From SIG437 sp045648985 (lineage in GTDB: Bacteria > Bacillota > Clostridia > UBA1381 > UBA9506): a stretch of DNA of 64,000 nt. Each line of letters begins with the position of its first letter. Positions within the stretch are counted from its first letter, which is position 1. The notes under the pieces were generated by a model. It had not been told where the DNA came from. It was given only the letters and a program-made list of their open reading frames with translations, and searched no databases. Of this stretch, positions 9,703-18,845 are shown piece after piece. Location: positions 37,862-101,861 of the forward strand of contig JAZROZ010000015.1 in the NCBI GenBank assembly GCA_045648985.1. The letters run 5' to 3'. The translations under genes and the position numbers were made by a program.

Positions 9703-9731
9703 TTGTATTTTAATATTAAATGTGTTAAACT
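9703..9731 (+). promoter_or_regulatory. Sigma-A promoter for ftsH
   Basis: TTGTAT at 9703-9708 and TAAACT at 9726-9731 with a 17-base spacer, about 38 bases before the ftsH start. No terminator is visible after hpt, so ftsH may also be read through from upstream. Confidence 0.6.
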
Positions 9732-9768
9732 ATATGCTAATTGTTCATATTTTGTCAGGGGTGAATAA

Positions 9769-11664
9769 ATGAAGAAAAAATACTTAGGTGGAATAGGCTT
9801 TTATGTTGTGCTATTCTTGATAATCCTTTTGATGTTTGGACTTATGAATTATGAGCCGGGCATACAAAGTATAGCATATTCCGATCTTGTAACACAGATT
9901 AAAAATGAAAATGTATCAGAGCTTGTAATTAATGAAACAAGCGCAACTATAACATTAAAAGATCATAAAGAAGAACAACCGGGTTCCAATAAAAGAACTG
10001 CAGATATTGCATCTATTGTAATTTTATATGCAGATGCAGGAGAAGAAATCCGTGAGCAGATTGACGCAGGTACACTTAAAATGACTATGCCTGCACCACA
10101 GGCAATGCCATGGTGGCTTTCACTTCTTCCTACGCTTTTAACTGTTGGGATATTTGTACTTTTCTGGTTTGTTTTCATGCGTCAGACGCAGGGCGGCGGA
10201 AAAGTTATGAATTTCGGAAAAAGTAATGCTAAAACTACACCTGTAAATGCACCGCAAGTAACATTTAAAGATGTTGCAGGTGCTGATGAAGAAAAGGAAG
10301 AGCTCGCAGAAATTGTTGACTTTTTACGTGATTCATCAAAATATGTTGCACTTGGTGCAAGAATACCAAAGGGTGTACTTTTGGTTGGCCCTCCGGGTAC
10401 AGGTAAAACACTTTTAGCAAAAGCTGTTGCAGGAGAGGCAAAAGCACCATTTTTCAGCATAAGCGGTTCAGACTTCGTTGAAATGTTTGTTGGTGTCGGT
10501 GCATCACGTGTAAGAGATTTGTTTGATCAGGCAAAAAAGAATGCTCCAAGCATAATTTTCATAGATGAAATTGATGCTGTCGGTCGTCACAGAGGAGCAG
10601 GACTCGGCGGCGGACACGATGAACGTGAACAGACACTTAATCAGCTCTTGGTTGAAATGGATGGTTTTGGTGTAAATGAAGGAATTATAATCATAGCGGC
10701 AACTAACAGACCTGACATTTTAGACCCTGCACTTTTAAGACCGGGCAGATTTGACAGGCAAGTAGTTGTTGACTATCCTGATGCTAAGGGAAGAGAAGAA
10801 ATTTTAAAAGTTCATTCAAGAGGTAAGCCGCTTGAAGATAATGTTGACTTAAAGACTTTAGCAAAAGAAACATCAGGCTTTACAGGTGCAGACTTAGAGA
10901 ACTTAATGAACGAAGCTGCAATACTTTCTGCTAAGCTTAAAAAGACTAAGATTGGTATGGATGAAATTGAAGATTCAATCATAAAGGTTATGGCAGGCCC
11001 TGAAAAGAAATCAAGAGTGATTTCCAATAAGAAAAAGAAACTCGTTGCATATCACGAAGCAGGTCATGCACTTCTTCATAAGATGCTTCCAAACTGTGAT
11101 CCTGTGCACGAAGTCTCAATCATTCCGCGTGGTCGTGCAGGTGGATATACATTATCGCTTCCTGACGAAGACAATGACTATATCTCTAAAGCATATATGC
11201 TTGACCAGATTGTAAGCCTTTTGGGCGGCAGAATGGCAGAAAAGCTTGTCTTAGACGATATAAGTACGGGTGCATCAAATGATATCCAGAGAGTGACTAA
11301 GCTTGCTCGTGATATGGTTATGAAATATGGTATGAGTGATAATTTAGGTCCAATGACCTTTGGCTCAGACAATGATGAAGTATTCTTAGGTATGAGCTAT
11401 AATACATCACGTGACTATAGTGAGCAGTTAGCATCTGAGATTGACAAGGAAGTTATGCAGATTGTAAATGATGCATATGCAAAATGTGAAAAAATGCTCA
11501 CAGACAATATGGATAAACTTCATGCAGTAGCTGAAGCTCTTTTAGAAAGAGAGAAGCTTTCAGGCGAAGAATTTGAGCTTGTTTTTGAGGGAAAAGAGCT
11601 TTCACAAAAAGTAGCAGAAGAAGAAAATACTGTAGGTGAAGCAGAAACAAAAACAGAAGACTAA
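9769..11664 (+). CDS. ftsH: ATP-dependent zinc metalloprotease FtsH
   Basis: A 631-residue membrane-anchored AAA+ protease for quality control of membrane and some soluble regulatory proteins. Two transmembrane helices (near residues 8-25 and 108-130) flank a short external domain. Walker A GPPGTGKT lies near residue 207, Walker B IIFIDEIDAVG near 263, and the zinc site HEAGH near 427. An acidic tail follows. The start follows CAGGGGTG. The hpt-ftsH order is conserved, and a strong terminator follows the gene. Confidence 0.97.
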   Translation: MKKKYLGGIGFYVVLFLIILLMFGLMNYEPGIQSIAYSDLVTQIKNENVSELVINETSATITLKDHKEEQPGSNKRTADIASIVILYADAGEEIREQIDAGTLKMTMPAPQAMPWWLSLLPTLLTVGIFVLFWFVFMRQTQGGGKVMNFGKSNAKTTPVNAPQVTFKDVAGADEEKEELAEIVDFLRDSSKYVALGARIPKGVLLVGPPGTGKTLLAKAVAGEAKAPFFSISGSDFVEMFVGVGASRVRDLFDQAKKNAPSIIFIDEIDAVGRHRGAGLGGGHDEREQTLNQLLVEMDGFGVNEGIIIIAATNRPDILDPALLRPGRFDRQVVVDYPDAKGREEILKVHSRGKPLEDNVDLKTLAKETSGFTGADLENLMNEAAILSAKLKKTKIGMDEIEDSIIKVMAGPEKKSRVISNKKKKLVAYHEAGHALLHKMLPNCDPVHEVSIIPRGRAGGYTLSLPDEDNDYISKAYMLDQIVSLLGGRMAEKLVLDDISTGASNDIQRVTKLARDMVMKYGMSDNLGPMTFGSDNDEVFLGMSYNTSRDYSEQLASEIDKEVMQIVNDAYAKCEKMLTDNMDKLHAVAEALLEREKLSGEEFELVFEGKELSQKVAEEENTVGEAETKTED

Positions 11665-11672
11665 AAATGATT

Positions 11673-11708
11673 AGCAGTCCCAAGCTTTAGTTTGGGACTG
11701 CTGTTTTC
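11673..11708 (+). terminator. Rho-independent terminator after ftsH
   Basis: AGCAGTCCCAAGC (11673-11685) pairs with GTTTGGGACTGCT (11690-11702), with a short T-rich tail. Confidence 0.85.
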
Positions 11709-11820
11709 AATATAGATGGAATATAAAAATATGAAACTACTTTTAAGGCATTTAAAGAATGCAAAAAATACTGAATAGATATCTTTTTAGGTTAACTTGG
11801 ACTTGTAGGGCTGACCCGTA

Positions 11821-11849
11821 TTGACATTAAATATAAAAATTGATATACT
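11821..11849 (+). promoter_or_regulatory. Near-consensus sigma-A promoter for the mutarotase-like gene
   Basis: TTGACA (11821-11826), a 17-base spacer, and TATACT (11844-11849). This predicts a short leader of about 27 bases before the gene at 11884. Confidence 0.8.
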
Positions 11850-11883
11850 GATTGTATAGTAAATGATATAAAAGGTGATGAAT

Positions 11884-12978
11884 ATGCAAACTAAATTTTA
11901 CTTATCAAAGGAAATGTTTACAGATAGAGAAAAACTTATATTAGAATATGGTAATATGAAAGCATATGCTTTCTTATTCTCAACAGGTATTTGTGGTATC
12001 AAAGTAGAAAACGAAAATGGATATATTGTCATTCTTCCATATCAGGGACAACAGGTGTGGAGAGCTGTATTTAAAGGTCATGACCTAGTTATGCGTACGT
12101 CTTTTGACGAGCCGAGATTCCCCGAAACATATCTTTCTACATACGGAGGCTTTTTACTTCATTGTGGTATAGAGGCTATGGGTTCACCATCTAAAGAAGA
12201 TACTCATCCTCAGCATGGTGAAATTCCAAACGTGGAATACAATAAAGCATTTTTAATCTGTGGTGAAGACGAAAGCGGTAAATATATCTCGGTAGCAGGG
12301 GAGTATAACAAAAAAAGAGCTTTTGTTCAGGATTACGTGTTTGCCCCCGAATGCAGACTTTATGAAAAGGAAACGCTTATCCACGAGTTTATTACTATTA
12401 CAAATAATCGCTTCAGCCCTATGGAATATATGTATTTATGCCATATCAACTTCAGACCTGTTGACGGAAGTGAGCTTATTTATTCTGCTGAATATAACAA
12501 AGAAAATATCAAAGTTCACAAGATTGTACCTGATTCGCTTTCTAAAGAGCATCAAAAGAAGCTTAAAGGATTTATGGATGCAATTGAAGAAGATTTTACA
12601 ATTCATAACAAGGTTGATTTTAAATCACAATGTTACCTGCCCGAAATTTGCTTTACTGTAAACTATAAAGGTGATAATGAAGGCTATGCACATACAATGC
12701 AGTATATGCCTGACGGATATGCACATTACGTAGCACATCCTGTAAAAGTATTACCTATGGGGATACGCTGGGTGTCAATTGGTCCTGATGAAGAATCTAT
12801 GGGTATGGTGCTTCCTGCAACTTCGGAGCATTTTGGGTATACTTATGCTAAAAAGAACGGGCAGGTTAAAATACTTGAAGGTAAATCATCATTATCATTT
12901 AAGATAACAACAGGCTTGCTTGAGCCTGAAGAAGCAAAGGAAATGAGCAAAAAGATTAATGATATGATGGGTAGATAA
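11884..12978 (+). CDS. DUF4432-type mutarotase-fold protein
   Basis: A soluble protein of about 364 residues resembling the DUF4432 group of aldose-1-epimerase-like proteins, which bind carbohydrates in a beta-sandwich. Supporting stretches are the aromatic and acidic segments around FKGHDLVMRTSF and the conserved YLCHINFRPVDGSEL. I chose the ATG at 11884 because AAAGGTG sits 6-8 bases upstream; a GTG at 11875 would overlap that site. The gene is monocistronic, with its own strong promoter. An epimerase or isomerase role on a sugar is plausible, but the substrate is unknown and the family call is from pattern memory. Confidence 0.6.
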   Translation: MQTKFYLSKEMFTDREKLILEYGNMKAYAFLFSTGICGIKVENENGYIVILPYQGQQVWRAVFKGHDLVMRTSFDEPRFPETYLSTYGGFLLHCGIEAMGSPSKEDTHPQHGEIPNVEYNKAFLICGEDESGKYISVAGEYNKKRAFVQDYVFAPECRLYEKETLIHEFITITNNRFSPMEYMYLCHINFRPVDGSELIYSAEYNKENIKVHKIVPDSLSKEHQKKLKGFMDAIEEDFTIHNKVDFKSQCYLPEICFTVNYKGDNEGYAHTMQYMPDGYAHYVAHPVKVLPMGIRWVSIGPDEESMGMVLPATSEHFGYTYAKKNGQVKILEGKSSLSFKITTGLLEPEEAKEMSKKINDMMGR

Positions 12979-13005
12979 AAAAATGAAAAAACTTTAAAAA
13001 AGTAC

Positions 13006-13034
13006 TTGACAAATAATAATATTTGTAGTAAAAT
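13006..13034 (+). promoter_or_regulatory. Sigma-A promoter of the rplJ-rplL operon
   Basis: TTGACA at 13006-13011 and TAAAAT at 13029-13034 with a 17-base spacer, immediately before the L10 leader. Confidence 0.8.
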
Positions 13035-13049
13035 GTATTAGAATTAAAT

Positions 13050-13177
13050 AGTATTCCGCAGACAGTTGGTGTTTTTTAGACTTAAAGCGCAAGCGCCCAC
13101 CGAGGAAAAAGTTTTAAAGTTGTATAAATTTTTGTTTATATAAAAGCTTTTCTTCGTATGCGGAGAAAAGCTTTTTT
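13050..13177 (+). ncRNA. Ribosomal protein L10 leader with attenuator
   Basis: The stretch from about 13055 holds the conserved L10-leader pieces CGCAGACAG, GGTG and CCCACCGAGG, forming the structure bound by L10(L12)4. After it, AAAAGCTTTTCT (13142-13153) pairs with AGAAAAGCTTTT (13164-13175) followed by T, a typical attenuator. Excess L10 complex is known to bind this class of leader and cause early termination, giving autogenous control of rplJL. Confidence 0.8.
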
Positions 13178-13198
13178 GTATAGCGAGGTGAAAAATAA

Positions 13199-13738
13199 AT
13201 GCCAAGTGAAAAAATTCTTGACCAAAAGAAACAGCAGGTAGCTGATCTTGTTGAAAAATTGCAGACTGCAGTTGCAGGTGTTTTAGTTGACTATCGCGGT
13301 CTTACTGTTGAAGAAGATACACAACTTAGAAGACAGTTAAGAGAAGCAGGCGTTGAATATGCCGTAGTTAAGAACACTTTAACAAGATTTGCATCAAACG
13401 AGGTTGGTTATACTGATTTTGATCCGATTCTTCACGGACCGACAGCTTTGGCACTCAGCTTCAGTGACGTAGTTGCTCCGGCAAAGGTTTTAGTAGAATA
13501 TGCTAAAAAGAACGATAAGCTTGAGATTAAAGCAGGTTTCGTAGAAGGTAAAGTCGTTTCAACAGACGAGATTAAAGCTTTAGCCGAACTTCCATCAAAA
13601 GAAGTATTGGTTGCAAAGTTACTCGGTTCTATGTCTTCACCACTCCAGGGCTTCGTAAACGTTTTAAATGGAAACGTTTCAGGTTTAGCGCGTGTGCTTA
13701 ATGCATATGCAGAAAAGAAAGCTGCTGCAGGTGAGTAA
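13199..13738 (+). CDS. rplJ: 50S ribosomal protein L10
   Basis: 179 residues, the usual size. The N-terminal rRNA-binding domain shows VADLVEKLQTAVAGVLVDYR and the later VVKNTL segment; the C-terminal helix that anchors L7/L12 dimers ends in alanine- and lysine-rich sequence. The start follows GCGAGGTG. The gene sits directly behind its own leader. Upstream, where rplK-rplA would usually be, there is an unrelated gene with its own promoter. Confidence 0.97.
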   Translation: MPSEKILDQKKQQVADLVEKLQTAVAGVLVDYRGLTVEEDTQLRRQLREAGVEYAVVKNTLTRFASNEVGYTDFDPILHGPTALALSFSDVVAPAKVLVEYAKKNDKLEIKAGFVEGKVVSTDEIKALAELPSKEVLVAKLLGSMSSPLQGFVNVLNGNVSGLARVLNAYAEKKAAAGE

Positions 13739-13829
13739 AAAAACAGCATGAATGCGTACACATGCTTAAAAAGTGCGCAAATACAAATTAAAAAATAAAA
13801 ATAATTTAAAATTATTGGAGGAATTTAAA

Positions 13830-14216
13830 ATGACAGAGAATGCACAGAAAATATTAGATTTAGTAAAAGAATTAACAGTATTAGAACTTTCAGAGCTCGT
13901 TAAAGCTATGGAAGAAGAATTCGGCGTATCAGCTGCTGCTCCAGTTGCTGTAGCTGCTGTAGGCGCTGCTCCGGCTGCTGCTGGTGCTGCTGCTGCAGAA
14001 GAAAAGACAGAATTCGACGTTGAGCTCACAGATGCTGGCGCTGAAAAGATTAAGGTTATCAAAGTTGTAAGAGAAATCACAGGTCTTGGCCTCAAAGAAG
14101 CAAAAGACGCTGTTGACGGTGCTCCGAAAGTATTAAAAGAAGGCGCTTCTAAAGAAGATGCTGAAGCTATCAAAGCTAAGTTAGAAGAAGTAGGCGCTAA
14201 GGTTACATTAAAATAA
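13830..14216 (+). CDS. rplL: 50S ribosomal protein L7/L12
   Basis: 128 residues. The N-terminal dimerisation domain (MTENAQKILDLVKELTVLEL), an alanine-rich hinge (residues 37-53) and the C-terminal factor-binding domain (KIKVIKVVREITGLGLKEAK) are all present. The ATG at 13830 follows TTGGAGG; the frame is open further upstream but lacks a site there. A strong terminator follows, so rpoB is not co-transcribed here. L7/L12 forms the stalk that recruits translation GTPases. Confidence 0.97.
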   Translation: MTENAQKILDLVKELTVLELSELVKAMEEEFGVSAAAPVAVAAVGAAPAAAGAAAAEEKTEFDVELTDAGAEKIKVIKVVREITGLGLKEAKDAVDGAPKVLKEGASKEDAEAIKAKLEEVGAKVTLK

Positions 14217-14249
14217 TTTCACCTTTAAAAAGCTTTACAAAAAACATAG

Positions 14250-14284
14250 AGCGGGATTTCCAATTTTGGAAATCCCGCTTTTTA
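14250..14284. terminator. Bidirectional terminator between rplL and rsmG
   Basis: AGCGGGATTTCC (14250-14261) and GGAAATCCCGCT (14268-14279) form a perfect stem followed by T on the plus strand. A-rich sequence on the left gives a U tract for the converging rsmG transcript. Confidence 0.85.
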
Positions 14285-14294
14285 CTTGTAAATT

Positions 14295-14996
14295 TTATAA
14301 TGGTGATTTTGAAATCTTGGCAGAAATTCTCGGGTATGCCTTTGGAGTATGTCCTTTTTTCAGAATTTTGACGATAACGTGTTTAATATCGGAATCAGGA
14401 ATATTATATGTGTAAATATCATTTATATCGGCATTTAGTTTTGATACAGCGCTCTTAGCTATCTCCAATTCATCAGCGATATTTTCACTTTTGTATGATA
14501 AAAACATTCCGCCCGGTTTTACATATGGAAGACAATATTCGCTCAAAATATTTAGCGATGCAACAGCACGCGCTGTTACAATATCAAACGAATCTCTTAA
14601 TTTACTTCTTCCGCCTTCTTCGGCACGCAGATGCACCGTGCTGACGTTTTCAAGTCCTAATTCATTAATAACCGTATCTAAAAACTTAACGCGTTTGTTA
14701 AGTGAATCTACAAGCAAAACAGAAATATCATCTCTCATAATTGCAATGGGAAGCCCTGGAAAACCTGCACCGGTACCTATGTCACAGAGTGAAGCACCAT
14801 TTTTTATAAAAGATAAAGATGCGAGACTGTCACAAAAGTGCTTTTTGATGATTTCCTCAGGCTCAGTAATTGCAGTCAGGTTGATTTTTGTGTTCCAGTC
14901 AATTAACAACTCCTGATATTTTAAAAACATATTGAGCTTTTCAGCCGATATGTCAATATTCATTTCGTTTAAACATTTTTTTAAATAATCTTTCAT
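14295..14996 (-). CDS. rsmG: 16S rRNA (guanine527-N7)-methyltransferase RsmG
   Basis: A 233-residue methyltransferase that makes m7G527 in 16S rRNA; loss of it elsewhere gives low-level streptomycin resistance. The SAM-binding region CDIGTGAGFPGLPIA lies near residues 70-84, with LNKRVKFL downstream. The start follows AGGAG on the minus strand. It is separated here from its usual partners mnmG/mnmE and stands alone between rplL and the divergent addA. Confidence 0.95.
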   Translation of the reverse strand: MKDYLKKCLNEMNIDISAEKLNMFLKYQELLIDWNTKINLTAITEPEEIIKKHFCDSLASLSFIKNGASLCDIGTGAGFPGLPIAIMRDDISVLLVDSLNKRVKFLDTVINELGLENVSTVHLRAEEGGRSKLRDSFDIVTARAVASLNILSEYCLPYVKPGGMFLSYKSENIADELEIAKSAVSKLNADINDIYTYNIPDSDIKHVIVKILKKGHTPKAYPRISAKISKSPL

Positions 14997-15027
14997 TTTT
15001 TACTCCTGAAATCTAAGTCATAGTGAT

Positions 15028-15056
15028 ATTATAACAAATAAGGTAATATTTTTCAA
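15028..15056 (-). promoter_or_regulatory. Sigma-A promoter for rsmG
   Basis: On the minus strand TTGAAA (complement of 15051-15056), a 17-base spacer, and TATAAT (complement of 15028-15033). Confidence 0.75.
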
Positions 15057-15073
15057 TAAACAAACAAAAAATG

Positions 15074-15102
15074 TTTAATTTAGTAGAATTTTATGTTATA
15101 CT
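15074..15102 (+). promoter_or_regulatory. Sigma-A promoter for addA
   Basis: TTTAAT (15074-15079), a 17-base spacer and TATACT (15097-15102), ending about 31 bases before the addA start and divergent from the rsmG promoter. Confidence 0.6.
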
Positions 15103-15133
15103 ATTAGTAGTATCTTAAAAAGAGGTGAGTGAA

Positions 15134-18100
15134 GTGGCGAGAAACTGGACAGAAGCGCAAAGTCAGGCGATTTATGCAAAAGGCTCAAATTTACTTTTGG
15201 CAGCGGCTGCAGGTAGTGGTAAAACTGCTGTTTTAGTTGAAAGAATCATAAAAAAGATTACAGATACTGAAAATCCCGTAGATATTGATAAGCTTTTGGT
15301 TTTAACATTTACAAATGCGGCAGCAGCTGAAATGCGTGAACGAATTGTTGCGGCACTATCTGACGAATTAACAAAAAATCCTGATTCAGAAAATCTTGCA
15401 CGTCAGCTTGCCTTGGTTTCGAAAGCCAGCATCACAACGATTCACTCGTTTTGTAATGAACTTTTGCGTACAAATTTTAATTTAGCAGGCGTTGACCCGA
15501 ATTTCAGAATTGCCGATACAACAGAAAATGAACTTTTGCGTATTGAAGCACTTGAAGAAGTCGTTGATGAAATGTATGAAGATGATGAGTTTGGCGACTC
15601 ATTTGCTCAGCTTGTAACAAACTATTCAAATGTAAAAACAACTAAAGAATTATTTAAGCTTATTGATTCAATCTATGCCTTTTGTATGAGTCTTCCAAAT
15701 CCTTATAAATGGCTTATAGATTCTTGTGAAAAATTTAAACCAGGAAGTTTTGGTTCGTTTAGTGAAACTGATTGGGCAAAAGTCTTAGTTGATGAATTTA
15801 AACGTGATATCAAAAAAATACTTTCTAAATATGACTATATGATAAAGAAAACTGCAATTGATGAAGGCAGTGGTGATTTCTATGAGCAGCTACTAAGAGA
15901 ACAAAAGAGCTTTAGCAGACTTTTAGAAGCTGATTCTTTTGAGAGTGCCAGAGAATTAATGTCAGGTACTGTATTTGAAACTGCAAAAAGTGCAACAAAA
16001 GGCAGTAAGCCTGTGTTCAGAAAAGATGTACTAAAAATACGTGATTCAGTTAAAAAAGATGTAAGCGGACTTTTTGATTCTATCTTTAATTTGACAGATA
16101 GCGAGCAACTTGAAACGATAGAAGAGATGTATCCTGTAATGCGCGCTTTAAGTGAAGTTGTTATACGTTTTATAAACCGCTTTGATGAAAAAAAAGAACA
16201 GAAAAATCTTTTAAACTTTAATGATTTGGAGCATAAAGCACTTAGTATTTTAGCAGATAGAAACGGAATAGCAACAGAATTTGCAAAAACCGTTAAAGAT
16301 AAATATGATGAAATTTTAATAGATGAATATCAGGATATAAGCAGACTTCAGGAAGCTATATTTTCTGCTATAAAGAAAGAGAATAATCTGTTTATGGTTG
16401 GTGACTTAAAACAAAGTATTTATAGATTTAGAAATACTGACCCTATGCTTTTTAAACAAAAAAAAGAAGAATTTATAAATTGTGAGGATGCAAAAAACAG
16501 AAAGATAATTCTTTCCAAAAACTTCAGAAGCAGAAAGCATATATTAGATTGTATCAACTTTATCTTTTCAAAAATAATGTCTGACGAAGTAGGCGAGATT
16601 GATTATAATGAAGAAGAAAAGTTGTATTTCGGTGCGGATTATGAAGAAAATGCAGAAATTAAAACTGAACTGGAACTGATAGATTTAAAAGAATTAAGAC
16701 AAGATGCAGATGATGAAACAATAGAAAGTGTCACGGCAGAAGCATTTTTGGCGGCTAAAAAGATTTTAGAACTTATAGGTGGTGAGGCTAAGGTAAAAGT
16801 AAATGGGCAGGAGAGAAACATAACATATAAAGATATTTGTATTTTAATGCGCTCTACCAAAAATACGGCTGACGTTTTTGCATCTGTACTTGCAGACTAT
16901 GGCATACCGTGTTATTCTGAAAAAAGCGGCTCGCTATTTGATAGCACAGAAGTAGAAGTCATAATGTCACTTCTAAGAGTTATAGATAATCCTCATCAGG
17001 ACATACCGATTTTGTCTGTTTTAAGGTCGCAAATTTATGCATTTACAACAAATGATTTGGCAAAAATCAGAATAAAAAAACGCAAAGTTTCATTTTACGA
17101 GGCGATGCTTGATAAAGCGGAAGATAGTGATGAAACAGGAAAAAAAGCAAGAATTTTTATTGATGAGCTTACATCTTTCAGGGACAGAGCAGGACTTTTA
17201 TCAGTAGCAGAGCTTATCTGGCATATCTATATGCAAACGGGTTTTTATGATTATCAGCTTGCTCTAAAGGGCGGAGAGCTAAAGCAGAAAAACCTAAGAC
17301 TCCTTTTCAGAAAAGCTGAAGAATATGAAAAAACGGGTATTAAAGGCCTTTATGATTTCATAACCTTCATTGATAACTATAGCAGTATAGGTGGCACTCA
17401 AGATGCTGCAAGAATGATAGGAGAAGAACATGACGTTGTACGTATTATGAGTATTCATAAAAGTAAGGGCTTAGAGTTTCCTATTGTTATCCTTTGCTCT
17501 TTGGGTAAACAGTTTAATAAGCAGGATTTATATAAAAATGTTGTGTTTCATCCTGAATTTGGTTATGGACCTAAATATTTTGATATGCAAAGGGGCATAA
17601 CATACCCAAACGGAGCTAAAACTGCTGTAGAGATTTTAGTCAATAATGAAACAATATCAGAAGAAATGAGAATTCTTTATGTTGCTCTGACTCGTGCTAA
17701 AGAAAGGCTTATTTTAATAGGGAGCACAAGAAACATAGAAAGCATGGTAAATAAGTTTGTCATTTCAGGGGGCAGCAGTGAAAAGATAGCAAGCTACCTG
17801 ACAGGTGGTGCTAAGTCATATCTTGAATGGATAATTATGTGTCTTTTAAATCACCCTGATGGAAGCAAGCTTTTTGACTATACAAGAGAATTTTGTGACG
17901 ATAAAAAAGATATCAGCCGATGGGAGATAAATATTCATAAGTCTTTAGATGAGATATTAGATGAATATGCAGAAGTTGAGGAATTGCAGGAAGATGAGTC
18001 TAAAGAGATTGACACAGAATTGATACTTCAAAATCTATCCTGGGAATATCCATACCTAAAAGATATCTCAATCCCGTCTAAAGTCACAGTTTCAGAGCTT

Positions 18101-18682
18101 AAGCGAAAGAACTATGAAGAACAAGACGATACAGTTTATCTTTATAAAAATACGGATATTAAACAGTCAGATATGCTTACAGGCGCGCAGTACGGCATAG
18201 CTGTCCATACTGTTATGGAAAAACTTGATTTTAAGAATGTTTCAAGTGCTTTTGATATTGAAACTAAGCTATGCGAATTTAAAGAAAGCGGAGTGCTTTC
18301 TTCTATTGAAGCCCAAAGTATCAAAGCAGACAATATTTATGCTTTCTTTGAATCAAGCTTAGGGGAGTTAATAAAGTCTGCTGATGAGATTTCAAAAGAG
18401 GTAATGTTTGCCATAAATATTAATGCAGGCGAAGTTCAAAAGGACTATAGCGGTTCAGCACAGGTTATGCTGCAGGGTATAATCGATTGTCTGGTAATAA
18501 AAGATGGAGAAATTTACATAATAGACTACAAAACTGATAAGGTGACAACTTTTGACGATATGATAAAAAAATATAAAATTCAGCTTGATTTGTACGCAAA
18601 AGCTGCAGAAAAAATATACAAAATGCCCATAGCTAAGAAACTGCTTTATCTGTTTGATAAAAACAAAGCCATTGAAGTATAA
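15134..18682 (+). CDS. addA: ATP-dependent helicase/nuclease subunit A (AddA)
   Basis: A protein of about 1182 residues combining a UvrD-type superfamily 1 helicase with a C-terminal RecB-like nuclease, the motor and nuclease subunit of AddAB for double-strand break repair. Walker A AAAGSGKTAVLVE starts near residue 24; DEILIDEYQDISRLQE is the Walker B region; RVMSIHKSKGLEFP-like motif V and VALTRAKERL motif VI follow. The nuclease motif IIDYKTDKV is near residue 1132. I chose GTG at 15134 because AAAGAGGTG lies six bases upstream. The usual partner addB is not adjacent. Confidence 0.95.
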   Translation: MARNWTEAQSQAIYAKGSNLLLAAAAGSGKTAVLVERIIKKITDTENPVDIDKLLVLTFTNAAAAEMRERIVAALSDELTKNPDSENLARQLALVSKASITTIHSFCNELLRTNFNLAGVDPNFRIADTTENELLRIEALEEVVDEMYEDDEFGDSFAQLVTNYSNVKTTKELFKLIDSIYAFCMSLPNPYKWLIDSCEKFKPGSFGSFSETDWAKVLVDEFKRDIKKILSKYDYMIKKTAIDEGSGDFYEQLLREQKSFSRLLEADSFESARELMSGTVFETAKSATKGSKPVFRKDVLKIRDSVKKDVSGLFDSIFNLTDSEQLETIEEMYPVMRALSEVVIRFINRFDEKKEQKNLLNFNDLEHKALSILADRNGIATEFAKTVKDKYDEILIDEYQDISRLQEAIFSAIKKENNLFMVGDLKQSIYRFRNTDPMLFKQKKEEFINCEDAKNRKIILSKNFRSRKHILDCINFIFSKIMSDEVGEIDYNEEEKLYFGADYEENAEIKTELELIDLKELRQDADDETIESVTAEAFLAAKKILELIGGEAKVKVNGQERNITYKDICILMRSTKNTADVFASVLADYGIPCYSEKSGSLFDSTEVEVIMSLLRVIDNPHQDIPILSVLRSQIYAFTTNDLAKIRIKKRKVSFYEAMLDKAEDSDETGKKARIFIDELTSFRDRAGLLSVAELIWHIYMQTGFYDYQLALKGGELKQKNLRLLFRKAEEYEKTGIKGLYDFITFIDNYSSIGGTQDAARMIGEEHDVVRIMSIHKSKGLEFPIVILCSLGKQFNKQDLYKNVVFHPEFGYGPKYFDMQRGITYPNGAKTAVEILVNNETISEEMRILYVALTRAKERLILIGSTRNIESMVNKFVISGGSSEKIASYLTGGAKSYLEWIIMCLLNHPDGSKLFDYTREFCDDKKDISRWEINIHKSLDEILDEYAEVEELQEDESKEIDTELILQNLSWEYPYLKDISIPSKVTVSELKRKNYEEQDDTVYLYKNTDIKQSDMLTGAQYGIAVHTVMEKLDFKNVSSAFDIETKLCEFKESGVLSSIEAQSIKADNIYAFFESSLGELIKSADEISKEVMFAININAGEVQKDYSGSAQVMLQGIIDCLVIKDGEIYIIDYKTDKVTTFDDMIKKYKIQLDLYAKAAEKIYKMPIAKKLLYLFDKNKAIEV

Positions 18683-18708
18683 AAATCCAAAAAAATGCAA
18701 AAAAATGC

Positions 18709-18737
18709 TTGCATTTTTGAAAATATTGTGGTATAAT
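18709..18737 (+). promoter_or_regulatory. Sigma-A promoter of rpsB-tsf
   Basis: TTGCAT (18709-18714), a 17-base spacer and TATAAT (18732-18737), with TGG before the -10 giving an extended -10 element. Strong, as expected for ribosomal protein genes. Confidence 0.85.
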
Positions 18738-18751
18738 ATTTCAGTCTAATA

Positions 18752-18820
18752 CGCACGCAGTGTGATTTTAGAGGGCGGTGCCTTTAGGGGTTCCCTCAAA
18801 ATAGGACCAATGCGGAGGGT
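18752..18820 (+). promoter_or_regulatory. Candidate structured leader of rpsB
   Basis: Between promoter and gene lies a 100-base leader with a nested stem: ATTTT plus GAGGG (18765-18775, one bulged A) pairs with CCCTC plus AAAAT (18793-18802). CGCA (18756-18759) can pair with TGCG (18811-18814) outside it. A GGAGGG right after the outer arm precedes the true ribosome binding site at 18833. This looks like an autoregulatory leader, perhaps bound by S2. I cannot assign it to a described family. Confidence 0.45.
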
Positions 18821-18845
18821 ATAAATAAAACCGGAGGTGACATTT

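Noticed and set aside
13766..14173. Minus-strand ORF opposite rplL
   Set aside because: Ala/Ser/Thr-rich translation is a shadow of the alanine-rich hinge of L7/L12; no site or family match.
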